From positions 3,804,501-3,868,500 of the forward strand of contig NZ_CP018171.1 of assembly GCF_001889605.1 (NCBI RefSeq): a stretch of DNA of 64,000 nucleotides, given 5' to 3'. This document shows positions 1 through 8,451 of this stretch, piece by piece. The notes below the pieces were generated by a model. It saw only the letters and a list, made by a program, of their open reading frames with translations, searched no databases and was not told where the DNA came from. This stretch comes from Aquibium oceanicum. Lineage in GTDB: Bacteria; Pseudomonadota; Alphaproteobacteria; Rhizobiales; Rhizobiaceae. The first letter of the stretch is position 1. Each line of letters starts with the position of its first letter. A program made the translations under genes and the position numbers.

Positions 1-103
1 TGCGAGCGATCTCGTCCTGGGTGTTGCCCGCGACGTAGTAGAGCCAGCCGGCGCGCGCCGCGTCGTCCAGCCGGTTGCTCTCCGTATCCGCCTTCGCGCT
101 CAT
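1..103 (-). CDS. SorC/DeoR-type sugar-binding transcriptional regulator (5' part only)
   Basis: Only the first 34 codons lie in the window; the gene continues past the left edge. The visible protein begins [20 protein letters not shown] and goes on through a [14 protein letters not shown] stretch. That is typical of the start of the N-terminal helix-turn-helix of SorC-family regulators such as EryD and SmoC, which bind DNA through this domain and a phosphorylated sugar through the C-terminal domain. The ATG overlaps the TGA of the upstream HAD gene (ATGA), so the two are probably translationally coupled and the regulator is made with the sugar-phosphate enzyme. The sensed sugar cannot be inferred because the effector domain is missing. 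Confidence 0.8.
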   Translation of the reverse strand, partial: MSAKADTESNRLDDAARAGWLYYVAGNTQDEIAR

Positions 104-828
104 GTCCCCGAAGATTCCCGCTCGTCCCGGCCAAGTCCAGGAGCCATCTGGAAGAACTGGTCCCACTTGTCAAAGGCGGGCACGCCGACGAGCTCCGCGT
201 CCACCTTAGAATGCAGCGGCTCGCAGTGACTGCCGCCGGCAAAGCGCCACACCGCCATCCCGGCCGCCTGGGCCGCGGCGATGCCTGCGAGCGAATCCTC
301 GATGACCAGGCATCGCGCCGGAGGGACGCCCATGGCGCGGGCGGCGAACAGGAAGAGATCCGGCGCCGGCTTGCCGTGCTCGACCTGCGAGGCGGTGAAG
401 ACGCGATCCCCGAAGAACGGCGCGAGCACCGATATCTCGAGCGAACGCCTGGCCCGCGCCGGACTGCTGCTGGTGGCCGCGCAGAAGGGCACCGCCATGT
501 TCTCCAGCACCCGCTCGACGCCCGGCATGGTCATCAGTTCGGTCTCGAAGGCCTTCAGGAGCTCGGAGCGGTAGTTGCCTTCGAAGTCGGTGGAGAGATC
601 GAGCCCGTGCGTCTGGCGGATTTCGGCCGCGACCTTGGCCCAGGAGCGGCCGAGGAAATGTTTCTGGACGTGCGCGAAGTCGACCTCGACGCCGACGAGG
701 CTCAACTGCCTGATGAGCGTGCGCGCGCTGATCACCTCGCTGTCTATCAGGACGCCGTCGCAATCGAAGATCACGAGATCGCAGCCGGCATCCCTTGCTG
801 GGGAATGGGATCCGATGGCATCGAGCAA
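100..828 (-). CDS. HAD-superfamily hydrolase (sugar-phosphatase type)
   Basis: The protein of about 242 residues has HAD motif I as [10 protein letters not shown] (nucleophile and acid Asp at about residues 22 and 24), the small helical cap, a TSSS stretch for motif II, and the later GKPAPD and [12 protein letters not shown] stretches for motifs III and IV. This is a beta-phosphoglucomutase/phosphatase-like protein, probably acting on a small sugar phosphate in the cytoplasm. I place the start at a TTG (828) because GGAGG lies seven bases upstream (836-840) and motif I then sits near the N-terminus as in the family; a reading frame extends to 891 without such a site. It is coupled by an ATGA overlap to the SorC regulator. 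The substrate is unknown. Confidence 0.82.
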   Translation of the reverse strand: MLDAIGSHSPARDAGCDLVIFDCDGVLIDSEVISARTLIRQLSLVGVEVDFAHVQKHFLGRSWAKVAAEIRQTHGLDLSTDFEGNYRSELLKAFETELMTMPGVERVLENMAVPFCAATSSSPARARRSLEISVLAPFFGDRVFTASQVEHGKPAPDLFLFAARAMGVPPARCLVIEDSLAGIAAAQAAGMAVWRFAGGSHCEPLHSKVDAELVGVPAFDKWDQFFQMAPGLGRDERESSGT

Positions 829-922
829 GAACAAGCCTCCCCACGCGCGAGCTGTTCCGGCCATCCGCCGGGATCGCGATCGCCGAGTCAACAGCAGATA
901 TGTCAGCAGGGAGGAGAAGTCA

Positions 923-939
923 TGGTGCCCAGGGGCGGA
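923..939. repeat. Distal att repeat (copy of tRNA-Phe 3' end)
   Basis: TGGTGCCCAGGGGCGGA is identical to the last 17 bases of the tRNA-Phe gene at 8452-8527, in the same orientation. The sequence beyond it (TCGCAGAAACCACC) no longer forms a tRNA, so this is a duplicated 3' end and not a second tRNA. Confidence 0.82.
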
Positions 940-1354
940 TCGCAGAAACCACCTAACTCATTGACTTGATAAAGCATTCAATTGGCGCTGGAAATGCTGT
1001 TACCCTCAGAGTTACGCGCCACAAAGGCCAAACCGGTGTTTCGGCTTCTTATTCGATGCAGATCAAGGCATCTGGCTCGCCCGTTGCGACACCCGTCCAA
1101 GTAGGCAATCCCGTGCATCAGCCCCAAGGGCATAGCGTTGCCAAGACCGTTTAATCTGGTATGGAATGCAGACAATCGTTAAGATGTGAACGGTCTGGCA
1201 ATTGCCATGCTGGCATTGCGTCGCACCTCGCCGTTCGGCAAGACTATGAAAAAGTTTGTCGAGGAATCTCGCTTCGAGATGCAACCGCAACTAGACGGTC
1301 GGCGGCGTATGGAAAAGCGTCGTATGCATAGCCCTCGTCGAAGGATGCAGTCAG
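940..1354. other. Island left end, no gene recognised
   Basis: About 415 bases with lower GC than the flanking core. Frames of around 60 codons exist on both strands, but none has a convincing ribosome binding site or resembles a known protein. A CCTAACTCATTGA stretch starts 12 bases inside the att repeat (951); a related CCTAACTACTTGA lies near the other end (8392). These could be recombination arm sites or chance. Confidence 0.4.
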
Positions 1355-3100
1355 ATGCCGAGCAATCATGAGCTGATTGCCGCGATCTACGCCGCTACCC
1401 TCTCGCCCAACGATTTCGAAGCGACGTTCGACCGGCTGGACGCCCTCATCTTTCCCGATCAGGGCAGCTCCATCGCCGCAGGCGGAGAGGCGGGTGCGGT
1501 CGATAGCGTCGCGCTCGCCCATATCGACATCGCCCGCAACATCCAGAGGCGCATCGGCCAGGCGGTGACGCAGGACCAGAAGCTCGGCGCCATTGTCGAG
1601 TCAGTATCCAATCCGTCCTGCATCATGACCAGGACCGAGCAGGTCCTCGCGGCAAACCGGATGGCGGTGGCGAGGCACGGCAGAGCGCCCGCCAACCTGG
1701 ACGATCTCGTGCGCGACGAGACGACGCGCGGCCAGATCAGGAAACATTTGAATAGAAAGGATGCGATCGAACCGCTCACCCTCGCGGGCTTCATCGATGC
1801 GTCGCAGGGCGGCCCCGGCCGCATGGTGATCAGCGGCATCGACGCCAGCCTGGTCGACGGAATGCAGGAACTGTTTCTGGTCTCGGTCGTCGATTTCGGT
1901 TTCGACGACACGTCGGTGCGCCTGTTTCGCGAGGCCTATGGTCTCTCCGCAGCCGAATCGCAGGTAGCGGTGATGCTGGCCAGCGGATTGCGGCCGGCCG
2001 AGATCGCCAAGCGCCGCTCGGCCTCGATGGACACCGTCAGGACGCAGATCAAGTCGATCAAGAGCAAGACCTCGGTGCGCCACCTCCCGGAACTCGTGCG
2101 CCTGCTGTGCGGCTTCGCCGCCGGCATCCTCACCGCGGCGCCCACCGGCCGGACCACCGCGACGGTTCGGCTGGAGACCGCGCCGGTCAAGCTCCGGCGC
2201 AGGATAGTCCTGCGCGACGGAAGAAGCCTCGACTATCTCGAACAGGGCGCAGCGGACGGCACGCCTGTCATCCTCTTCCACAACGTTCCCTACGGCGTGG
2301 AACTGCCCTCGGCTGCCATCGTGCGCGCGCACCAGGAGGGGCTGCGGGTCATCGCCCCCTTCCGCCCGGGCTTCGGCCGGTCCGATCCGCTGACAGGTCT
2401 CGGGCAGGACGAACTGATCACCAGGACCGCCGAGGACCTGCGCGAACTCATGCAGCAACTTGGCCTGCGCCGCGCGACGATGGTCAGCCACTCCACCGGA
2501 GCACCCTTTGCCCTGCGCTTCGCGCGGCTCTTCCCAGAGGCGGTCTCGCAGCTTATCGGAATCTCCCGTGGTCCGATCTGGCGCGAGGAGTGGATCGGGC
2601 AAACCCCGCAGCGGCAGCGCTTCATGCTGCGGCTCTCCCGCCGTCTGCCGCAACTGGTGCCGGTCGCTGCCTGGGCAATGGTCGCCTGCATGGACAGCCG
2701 CTTCGCCAACGAATTCGTTGCCCATGCCTGCAAGGATGGCGGCGCGGATTCCAGTGCCGTACGCAACCCGGAGACGCTCGATCTCATCGCGCATGGTTGC
2801 GTCGATGCGCTTCGGCTGCACATGGACGCCCTATACCCGGAACTCCTGATTGTCCAGACCGACTTCACCGAGGAGGCCCGCGGCACGCCCCACAAGTTCC
2901 GCATCCTGCATGGAGACGAGGACAGGATCGTTCCGCTGTCGCAAAGCCTGACCTTCGCCGAGGAAGTGCCGGGCACGTCGCTCGAGATCGTGAGCGGCGC
3001 CGGACAGCTCCTGTTCTATAGCCACTGGCAGGGCGTATTGGCGGCGATCCTGGCTGACCGGATGAAGGCGACCGGCCGGCAGACCGCTGCCGCTCTCTGA
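1355..3100 (+). CDS. LuxR-type DNA-binding protein fused to an alpha/beta hydrolase fold
   Basis: A 581-residue protein with three parts. Residues 1-190 form an N-terminal sensor-like region without a clear family. Residues about 195-250 are a LuxR-type helix-turn-helix (LSAAESQVAVMLASGLRPAEIA, then TVRTQIKSI). Residues about 285-570 are an alpha/beta hydrolase. The nucleophile elbow is S-H-S380-T-G and the acid sits in HGDEDRIVP (Asp523 likely). The usual catalytic histidine after GxG is replaced by Gln551 (GAGQLL), so the hydrolase may bind a ligand instead of cleaving it. AAGGA nine bases upstream supports the ATG. It is the only regulator in the island and may control the exported proteins that follow; that is inference. 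Confidence 0.8.
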   Translation: MPSNHELIAAIYAATLSPNDFEATFDRLDALIFPDQGSSIAAGGEAGAVDSVALAHIDIARNIQRRIGQAVTQDQKLGAIVESVSNPSCIMTRTEQVLAANRMAVARHGRAPANLDDLVRDETTRGQIRKHLNRKDAIEPLTLAGFIDASQGGPGRMVISGIDASLVDGMQELFLVSVVDFGFDDTSVRLFREAYGLSAAESQVAVMLASGLRPAEIAKRRSASMDTVRTQIKSIKSKTSVRHLPELVRLLCGFAAGILTAAPTGRTTATVRLETAPVKLRRRIVLRDGRSLDYLEQGAADGTPVILFHNVPYGVELPSAAIVRAHQEGLRVIAPFRPGFGRSDPLTGLGQDELITRTAEDLRELMQQLGLRRATMVSHSTGAPFALRFARLFPEAVSQLIGISRGPIWREEWIGQTPQRQRFMLRLSRRLPQLVPVAAWAMVACMDSRFANEFVAHACKDGGADSSAVRNPETLDLIAHGCVDALRLHMDALYPELLIVQTDFTEEARGTPHKFRILHGDEDRIVPLSQSLTFAEEVPGTSLEIVSGAGQLLFYSHWQGVLAAILADRMKATGRQTAAAL

Positions 3101-3632
3101 CGCAAGAGCGCTGAGCCACGATGGCCAGGTCTTCCCGTCATTGAGAGAACGATCCGCGAGACCGTAAAAATGCGCCGCTTCACCACATGTGGGTATGCGC
3201 ATATATCCTGAAACTCTAACATCCACTTGCCACAGGAAGGGACGCTTGCGGCATGGAGGCCGCGGCTTTAGGTCTTGGGGTGAGGGATGTCTCTCGTTGT
3301 ACACGCAACCGCGCCGGCGGCCGCGGTAAGGCTGGTCGCGGGCACACGCACGCATTGTGTGTATCGATCATGGAACGCCCTTACGTCCTCGATGCCACCG
3401 CCCGGCATGCCCGAGGCGATGCCGTGAGCTGATGACCTCCCGATTTCCGGCGCCTTGCCAGCAGGCGCCGCGACTGCTCCCGCTCAGTTCGGCCAAAGTC
3501 CGCTCGGTCAAGAACACGGATGGTTGCCTCACCGGAACGGCAGCAGTCTGCGACCGGCCCGGCCGGCTCCGAAAAATCCAACGAACCAGGCCAGCGCGAA
3601 CCGCCAGCAATAACCAGTTGCGAGAAACGACC
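3101..3632. other. Intergenic region within the island
   Basis: About 530 bases between the regulator and the first exported-protein gene. A frame runs upstream of the chosen start at 3633, but its translation is Arg/Pro-rich and lacks a signal peptide, so I treat it as non-coding. A 7-bp hairpin, GGCGCCT with AGGCGCC (3449-3469), is present. No RNA gene is recognised. Confidence 0.4.
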
Positions 3633-4766
3633 ATGGACGGCGATATCCTCACCAAGAACCAATCGATCCGGACCATCGCGGGGGCTGCCGCGCTCCTCGC
3701 CTCGATCTTTGCTTTACAGCCTTCGGCACACGCGCAGACTCGGGAGTTCGGACGCGCTGGCAACTTCACGATCCTCACCGAGCCGCAGGCCCCGGGGAGC
3801 TGTCGCGCCATCATGTACGAACGGAAGCACCAGCCTACATTCGGCGAACTCTTCGCCATCGCCTATGACGGACGCAACTGGCAGATCTGGACGGACTACC
3901 GGATCTACGAGGTGCAGCCCACGCCCGTACTGGTGGACGGAAGGCCGTTCAACCTGCGGTTCGAGCAGATCGAGAATGTCGCGGTGGCTCCCGCCGGCCG
4001 CGACCTTATCGCTGCGATGGAGAGCGGCGGACACATCAATCTCAATCTCGACCCCGAGGGACCCGACTATTCCCTGCGCGGATCCGCCCGCGCCATCAAG
4101 CTGCTGGAGGCCTGCGCGGGCGGTGGCGGCAAGCCCGGCATCGCGGAGGTTCAACCCGGCCCACGGGTCGGCCCCAGGGGGAAGAACGACTATGGCGGCT
4201 ACGACGTCGCCGGCCAGCCGCAGGGCGAGTATTCCTACTCCCGAAGCCGCGGATGGCAAGTGTTCGCCGCCAGGTCGGGCTCGTCGTTCGCCAACTGCGT
4301 TGCGGAGACTCGGCGGAGCGACGGCTCGGCCATTCGCATCGGTTGGGACGGCATGCAGTGGCAACTCGCGGTACCTGTCGATTCCAGGCTGGGCTGGGAA
4401 GGCACGCTGCAGATCGACGGCGCCGGCTCCGGCCACGGCTACAGAAGCGGGGGCGACTTCATTTCCGGCATCGCGCGTGCCGGCTGGACAATCGCCTGGC
4501 TCGGGCAGGCCGAGCTCGACGGCATCCGCCGTGGCAGGGTCGCCGTTCTGGGCGTGGGCAAATTCGACTACGACTTCTCGCTGTCGGGTGCGACGGCGGC
4601 CTCACTGAAGGTGCAGGAATGCGTGGAACGATCCGGCCGCACCGCGCAAGCCCTTCCGCCGCAGCCCCGGTCTCTCGCCGACGCGGCCTTGCACTTCGGA
4701 ATGGCCAGCACGCCGACGGTCGATGATCCGAAACCGACGATCGAGATCGATCGCCACGACACCTGA
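3633..4766 (+). CDS. Exported protein with two copies of an unnamed domain
   Basis: A 377-residue protein with a Sec signal peptide ending near SAHAQ (residue 35). It contains two related segments, about 41-161 and 206-330. Each begins near an early Cys (57; 222), has a DG..WQ motif in the middle (DGRNWQIW; DGMQWQLAV) and ends in a Leu-x-x-x-Cys block (LLEAC161; LKVQEC330), suggesting one disulfide per domain. The same domain occurs in the frameshifted gene at 5539-6449, so the family has expanded locally. I do not recognise the family. The start at 3633 puts the signal peptide near the N-terminus; the Shine-Dalgarno is weak. Periplasmic or secreted location is predicted; function is unknown. 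Confidence 0.72.
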   Translation: MDGDILTKNQSIRTIAGAAALLASIFALQPSAHAQTREFGRAGNFTILTEPQAPGSCRAIMYERKHQPTFGELFAIAYDGRNWQIWTDYRIYEVQPTPVLVDGRPFNLRFEQIENVAVAPAGRDLIAAMESGGHINLNLDPEGPDYSLRGSARAIKLLEACAGGGGKPGIAEVQPGPRVGPRGKNDYGGYDVAGQPQGEYSYSRSRGWQVFAARSGSSFANCVAETRRSDGSAIRIGWDGMQWQLAVPVDSRLGWEGTLQIDGAGSGHGYRSGGDFISGIARAGWTIAWLGQAELDGIRRGRVAVLGVGKFDYDFSLSGATAASLKVQECVERSGRTAQALPPQPRSLADAALHFGMASTPTVDDPKPTIEIDRHDT

Positions 4767-4853
4767 TTTCGCAGATGGTGGCCGCCCGGGCGACGTCCGC
4801 AAACTCCGACACCAACCACACCAATCTCTCAAACCATCGAAAGGAACCCCCAA

Positions 4854-5246
4854 ATGCGTCTGCTGCTTGCATCTCTCGGCCTCCTGCTTCTCGGCGTCGG
4901 AACCTCGCACGCGGCCTCGTCGAGCTTCCAGAGGTCATGCACCGACGTCAGGATGGAGGCGACCAGCGGCGAGGTCTATCTCTTCGCCCAGTGCCGGGAC
5001 CGGCAGGGCCGCTACCACCCGGCGGAGCTGCCCCTTCTGGGCTACCAGAACGATGACGGATATCTCGTGAGGAACGGGTACGAGAACTCATCCTTCCAGC
5101 GCAGCTGCGATCAGTACTGGCTCGACGTGAACAATGCATCCGTAACGCTGAACGGCAACTGTCGGACGAGAAACGGTCAATATCGGGAATCGCGGACCGA
5201 GCTGCAGGACATTCATAACGACGATGGCAGGCTAGTAGGCAACTAA
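4854..5246 (+). CDS. Exported two-repeat cyanovirin-N homology (CVNH) lectin-like protein
   Basis: A 130-residue protein with a signal peptide (about residues 1-20). Two tandem repeats of about 50 residues follow, 23-72 and 79-128. Each starts SSFQRSC, has a second Cys exactly 18 residues later (Cys29/47 and Cys85/103), a C-R-(D/T)-R-x-G-x-Y segment and a closing N-D-D-G-x-L-V. This is the pattern of CVNH domains, where two pseudo-symmetric repeats with one disulfide each form a mannose-glycan-binding lectin. AAGGA lies eight bases before the ATG. A role in binding glycans of a host, competitor or phage is plausible but inferred; sugar specificity cannot be read from sequence. Confidence 0.82.
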   Translation: MRLLLASLGLLLLGVGTSHAASSSFQRSCTDVRMEATSGEVYLFAQCRDRQGRYHPAELPLLGYQNDDGYLVRNGYENSSFQRSCDQYWLDVNNASVTLNGNCRTRNGQYRESRTELQDIHNDDGRLVGN

Positions 5247-5538
5247 CCAGTCAGCGAAAGAAACCCCTGATCCGGACCCTGATGTTGCGACGACAATAGG
5301 GCCCTGTGCTTGACCACATTATGCGCAGCCAAAAAAGACTGGCACCTCGGCTCGACGCATCGATGCGACAGCGGGCTCCGGGCGCAATGGTCCGGATTGC
5401 CGCCAACCAGGCGAGACGACCTTCGACACCCAAGCCCGGCCACGAAGGTTGACGAACCAACGGCAAACCCGTGCCTCATCCGCGCACAGTTCTCTCGGCA
5501 TGTGACCAAATCACCCTAATCCACGAAAGGCTACTGTA

Positions 5539-6449
5539 ATGATAGCTTCCGTCCGCTGGCTCGCCGGCGCAATCGCATTGTGTCTTGCCGCCCCCGCGCT
5601 CGCCCAGGCACCGGCGATGGGCGACGACAGCTTCAACATCGTCGATGACCCCGAGGTAACCCAAGGCGACTTCTACGCCGAAGTGCGCGGCTGGAACGTC
5701 TTTTCGGGCAGCACCGACCAGGGTTTCGCCTTCTGCGCCGCCGAGATGGAACTGCCGGGCCTCACCTGGCGGTTCGGCTACGACGCGTCCCCCCATGGCA
5801 GATCGCCGTCAAGCACCGGTTCTCCGGCGAAACGCCCTACGGCACGTTCGATGTCGACGGGCACAAGTCGGGGATCAGCGGCTGGGGCAGCGGCGAATGG
5901 GTCATCCTGTGGCCCCACAAGGGCGAGTACAACGCGATCGCCAGCGGCAACCGGATGGAAATCCATCTTGGCGAGATCTGGTACGAAATGCAGCTCAAGG
6001 GAACTTCGGCGGCCCCGCTCAAAGTGCAGGAATGCGTGGCCAATCGCGGCAATCCGGAGCGCGCCATGGCATCCGCGCAGCCCCCGGCCCCGGTCAGGTC
6101 GGCCAGCGGTGCCCCGCGCATGCCGGACCCGAACCGGCGCGGCGAGGAGTTCGTCGGCAATTGCCAAACCGACTACGCGAGCTATCGCTGCATGGCGGCG
6201 ACGCTGACGCCGACAGTCGGCAACGCCAAGGCGGAGCTGATCTACGACGCGTTCGGAAGCGAGCCGAACTATATCATCCAGACCGACAAGAACGACATTT
6301 CGGAGGTCTGGGTCAGCTTCGGCAGCGATCCCTACAAATACATGGGTCGCTGGAACACCGACGGCCGCTGCCGCGGCCCGCTGCAGAATCAAGACCCGCA
6401 GGTCGTCGCCAACCTCGGCCACGACTCCTGGAAGCTCTGCGTCGAGTAG
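5539..6449 (+). pseudogene. Exported repeat-family protein gene interrupted by a frameshift in a C tract
   Basis: Codons from 5539 encode a signal peptide (MIASVRWLAGAIALCLAAPA) and the first part of the same domain as the gene at 3633. The frame is lost at a run of six C (5789-5794). Adding one C continues the protein in the frame that ends at 6449, joining ..DASPP to WQIAVKHRFSGE and restoring the family's WQ and LKVQEC motifs, for about 303 residues. The C-terminal 110 residues are Cys-containing and unlike the 3633 protein. The break may be a real null mutation, a slippage (phase-variation) site or a base-calling error; codon use stays coding on both sides, so it is recent or artefactual. 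Confidence 0.72.
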
Positions 6450-6465
6450 CCCGGGCTGGCCGGGC

Positions 6466-6491
6466 GGCGGCGGCCACCGTTGGCCGCCGCC
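6466..6491. terminator. Strong GC hairpin after the frameshifted gene
   Basis: GGCGGCGGCCA (6466-6476) and TGGCCGCCGCC (6481-6491) are perfect 11-bp arms around a CCGT loop, 16 bases past the stop codon at 6449. No T run follows, so it may be a Rho-assisted or RNA-stabilising structure. Confidence 0.55.
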
Positions 6492-6681
6492 ACGGTGTGC
6501 GGCTATCTCAATTTGCCTGGATACAACTCACCAGATTGTCCGTGATGTCCCGGTCAAGCAACAACCACCTTCTTTCGCTCCTACATATCGGAAGATCTGC
6601 AATGCCATGCAGTGCGCAAGAAATCATCTTAGACAATGCGTGACATATCCAATCTTAGGGACTTGAATGAGGAGAACAATA

Positions 6682-7164
6682 ATGCGCCTTGTTATAGTAT
6701 GCTTTACATTTTTCGGAGTGCTTATAACATCTTTGCATGCCTTCGCACAGTCTGACGACAGATTTTGCCGCAACTATGCGTCGGAAGTTTCAGGGATCGT
6801 AGAAAACGCGCTGAAAACCAACCAAGGATGCCTCGACTTCGGTCGCGGAGTCCACAACGTCTATGCTATGCATTACAGTTGGTGCCTGCAAAATTCCCGC
6901 AGCAGCGTCAACGGCGCGGAGCAAAACATCAAGCGTCTCGTGAGACAGTGCACTGGCGGGCGCGCCAGGCAGTCTGGGAACTGGATTTTCTGCGCGCGTG
7001 AGAATGAGTTCTGCGATGCCCCCCACGGCGCTACGGTGCGGTATGGAGCAAACGGAACCTTTGCCGAGCGCCGACAAGTCCGTGCCGGGGTCATGTGCGA
7101 CAACCAATCCTTTGGCGACCCGTTGTACGGCGTCGTCAAGAGCTGCTTCTACTGGTCGCGATAG
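6682..7164 (+). CDS. Exported cysteine-rich protein with a C-terminal RYGA...FGDP domain
   Basis: A 160-residue protein with a signal peptide ending near HAFAQ (residue 23). GAGGAG seven bases upstream favours the ATG at 6682 over one five codons earlier. The C-terminal 60 residues read C-A-x-E-N-x-F-C, then VRYGANG, then VMCDNQSFGDP and VVKSC. I recall this Cys-linked module from secreted and carbohydrate-active proteins, where it is attached to enzymes or lectins, but I cannot name its family. The middle part (about 24-95) is Cys-containing and unrecognised. The gene and its upstream region are noticeably more AT-rich than the core, consistent with transfer. Secretion is predicted; function unknown. 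Confidence 0.7.
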   Translation: MRLVIVCFTFFGVLITSLHAFAQSDDRFCRNYASEVSGIVENALKTNQGCLDFGRGVHNVYAMHYSWCLQNSRSSVNGAEQNIKRLVRQCTGGRARQSGNWIFCARENEFCDAPHGATVRYGANGTFAERRQVRAGVMCDNQSFGDPLYGVVKSCFYWSR

Positions 7165-7185
7165 GGGTAAGAGACCTAGCATCGG

Positions 7186-8216
7186 CCCGATACCAGAGGC
7201 TACCGCGACAGAGACTGGGAGACGTGTGCCGGCACCGTCGAATTGCGCATCCCGAAGCTGAGGAAGGGCTCCTACTTCCCAAGCTTCCTGAAGCCACGCC
7301 GCATGGCCGAGAAAGCGCTGACGGCGGCGATCCAGGAGGTCTATGTCCAGGGCATCTCTACGCGCTCGCTCGATAACCTAGTCAAGGCCATGGGTATGAG
7401 CCGCATCTTCAAGAGCCAAGTGTTGCGGCTGTGTGAGGAGATCGACGGCACTAGCCTGCCCTCGGGCTCGACCCGAGGGTGAAGGCCTTCCCCAATCGCC
7501 CCATCGAGGTCTGGCCGTATCTGTAGATCGACGCCACCTACCTCAAGGTGCGTCGCGGTGGGCGCATAATCTCGGTCGCCGTCATCATCGCCGTCGCGGT
7601 CAACACAGACGGCAGCGCGAGGTGCTGGGCATGGAGATCGCCACGTCCGAAGCCGAGCCGATCTTGACCCAGTTCCTGCGCAAGCTGACGCGCCGCGGCC
7701 TGCGCGGCGTGAAGCTCGCCGTCTCCGATGCCTATGAAGGGCCTGAAGCCGCCGCCGCCAACGTTCTCTCCGCTATCTGGCAATGCTGCCGCGTCCACTT
7801 CATGAGGAACGTGCTGGCGCATGCCGGCAAGAGCGGCCGGCGCGTCGTCTCCGCCTTCATCGCGACCTGCCCTCGCTCAGGAGACGCCCGAGGCCGCCAC
7901 CACCCAGTGGCGCTCCGTCGCCGACCAGATCCGGCCCAAGGTGCCCAAGCTCGCTTCCATCCTCGACGACGCCGAGCCCGAAGTTCTCGTCTACATGACC
8001 TTCCCCAAGGAGCACCCGGCCAAACTCCACAGCACCAATCCGATCGAGCGGCTCAACGGCGAGATCAAGCGGCGCACCGACGTGGTCGGCATCTTCCCCT
8101 ACGACGAAGCCATCATCCGCCTTATCGGTGCACTCCTGCTGGAGCAGAATGACGAATGGGCTGTCCAGCGCGCCCGCTAGATGACGCTGGAAAGCGTCAG
8201 CCAATTAAGGCGATGA
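7186..8216 (+). pseudogene. Decayed IS256-family (mutator-type) transposase
   Basis: Joined across frames, the translation matches the C-terminal three quarters of IS256-family transposases: [102 protein letters not shown] and LLLEQNDEWAVQRAR. The N-terminal part is missing. There are in-frame stops at 7524-7526 (YLW to YL-stop) and 8178-8180, and frameshifts near 7450, 7610 and 7870. No terminal inverted repeats could be identified. The relic lies beside the att end of the island, where insertions often accumulate. It cannot make active transposase. Confidence 0.88.
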
Positions 8217-8290
8217 TCCTCTCATCAGCCTGCCAGCAGTGGCACGCTGATCAGCCCGGCAATGTTGAGCGAGAAATCCGACAGGGTCAT

Positions 8291-8338
8291 TGGGTAACGC
8301 TCCGCAGGCGTGTGGGTAACGCCCAAACCGTTACCCAC
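8291..8338. repeat. Three TGGGTAACG copies, two as a perfect inverted repeat
   Basis: TGGGTAACG occurs at 8291-8299 and within 8312-8321. The latter forms a perfect 10-bp inverted repeat with 8329-8338: GTGGGTAACG, spacer CCCAAAC, CGTTACCCAC. The cluster lies about 115 bases inside the right att repeat. It could bind an integrase, an excisionase or a regulator; none is present nearby. Confidence 0.6.
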
Positions 8339-8451
8339 AAATCGATGCGTTGCAAGGTTCGGCGGTGAGCGGCAATGAGCAGCTCGACCCGCCTAACTAC
8401 TTGAAAATGAACAATGCAGGAGATGCTATGTTCAGAGCGGAGAAGGGTGGG

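Noticed and set aside
923-939. A second tRNA gene at the left att repeat
   Set aside because: Only 17 bases match; the anticodon and D arms are absent.
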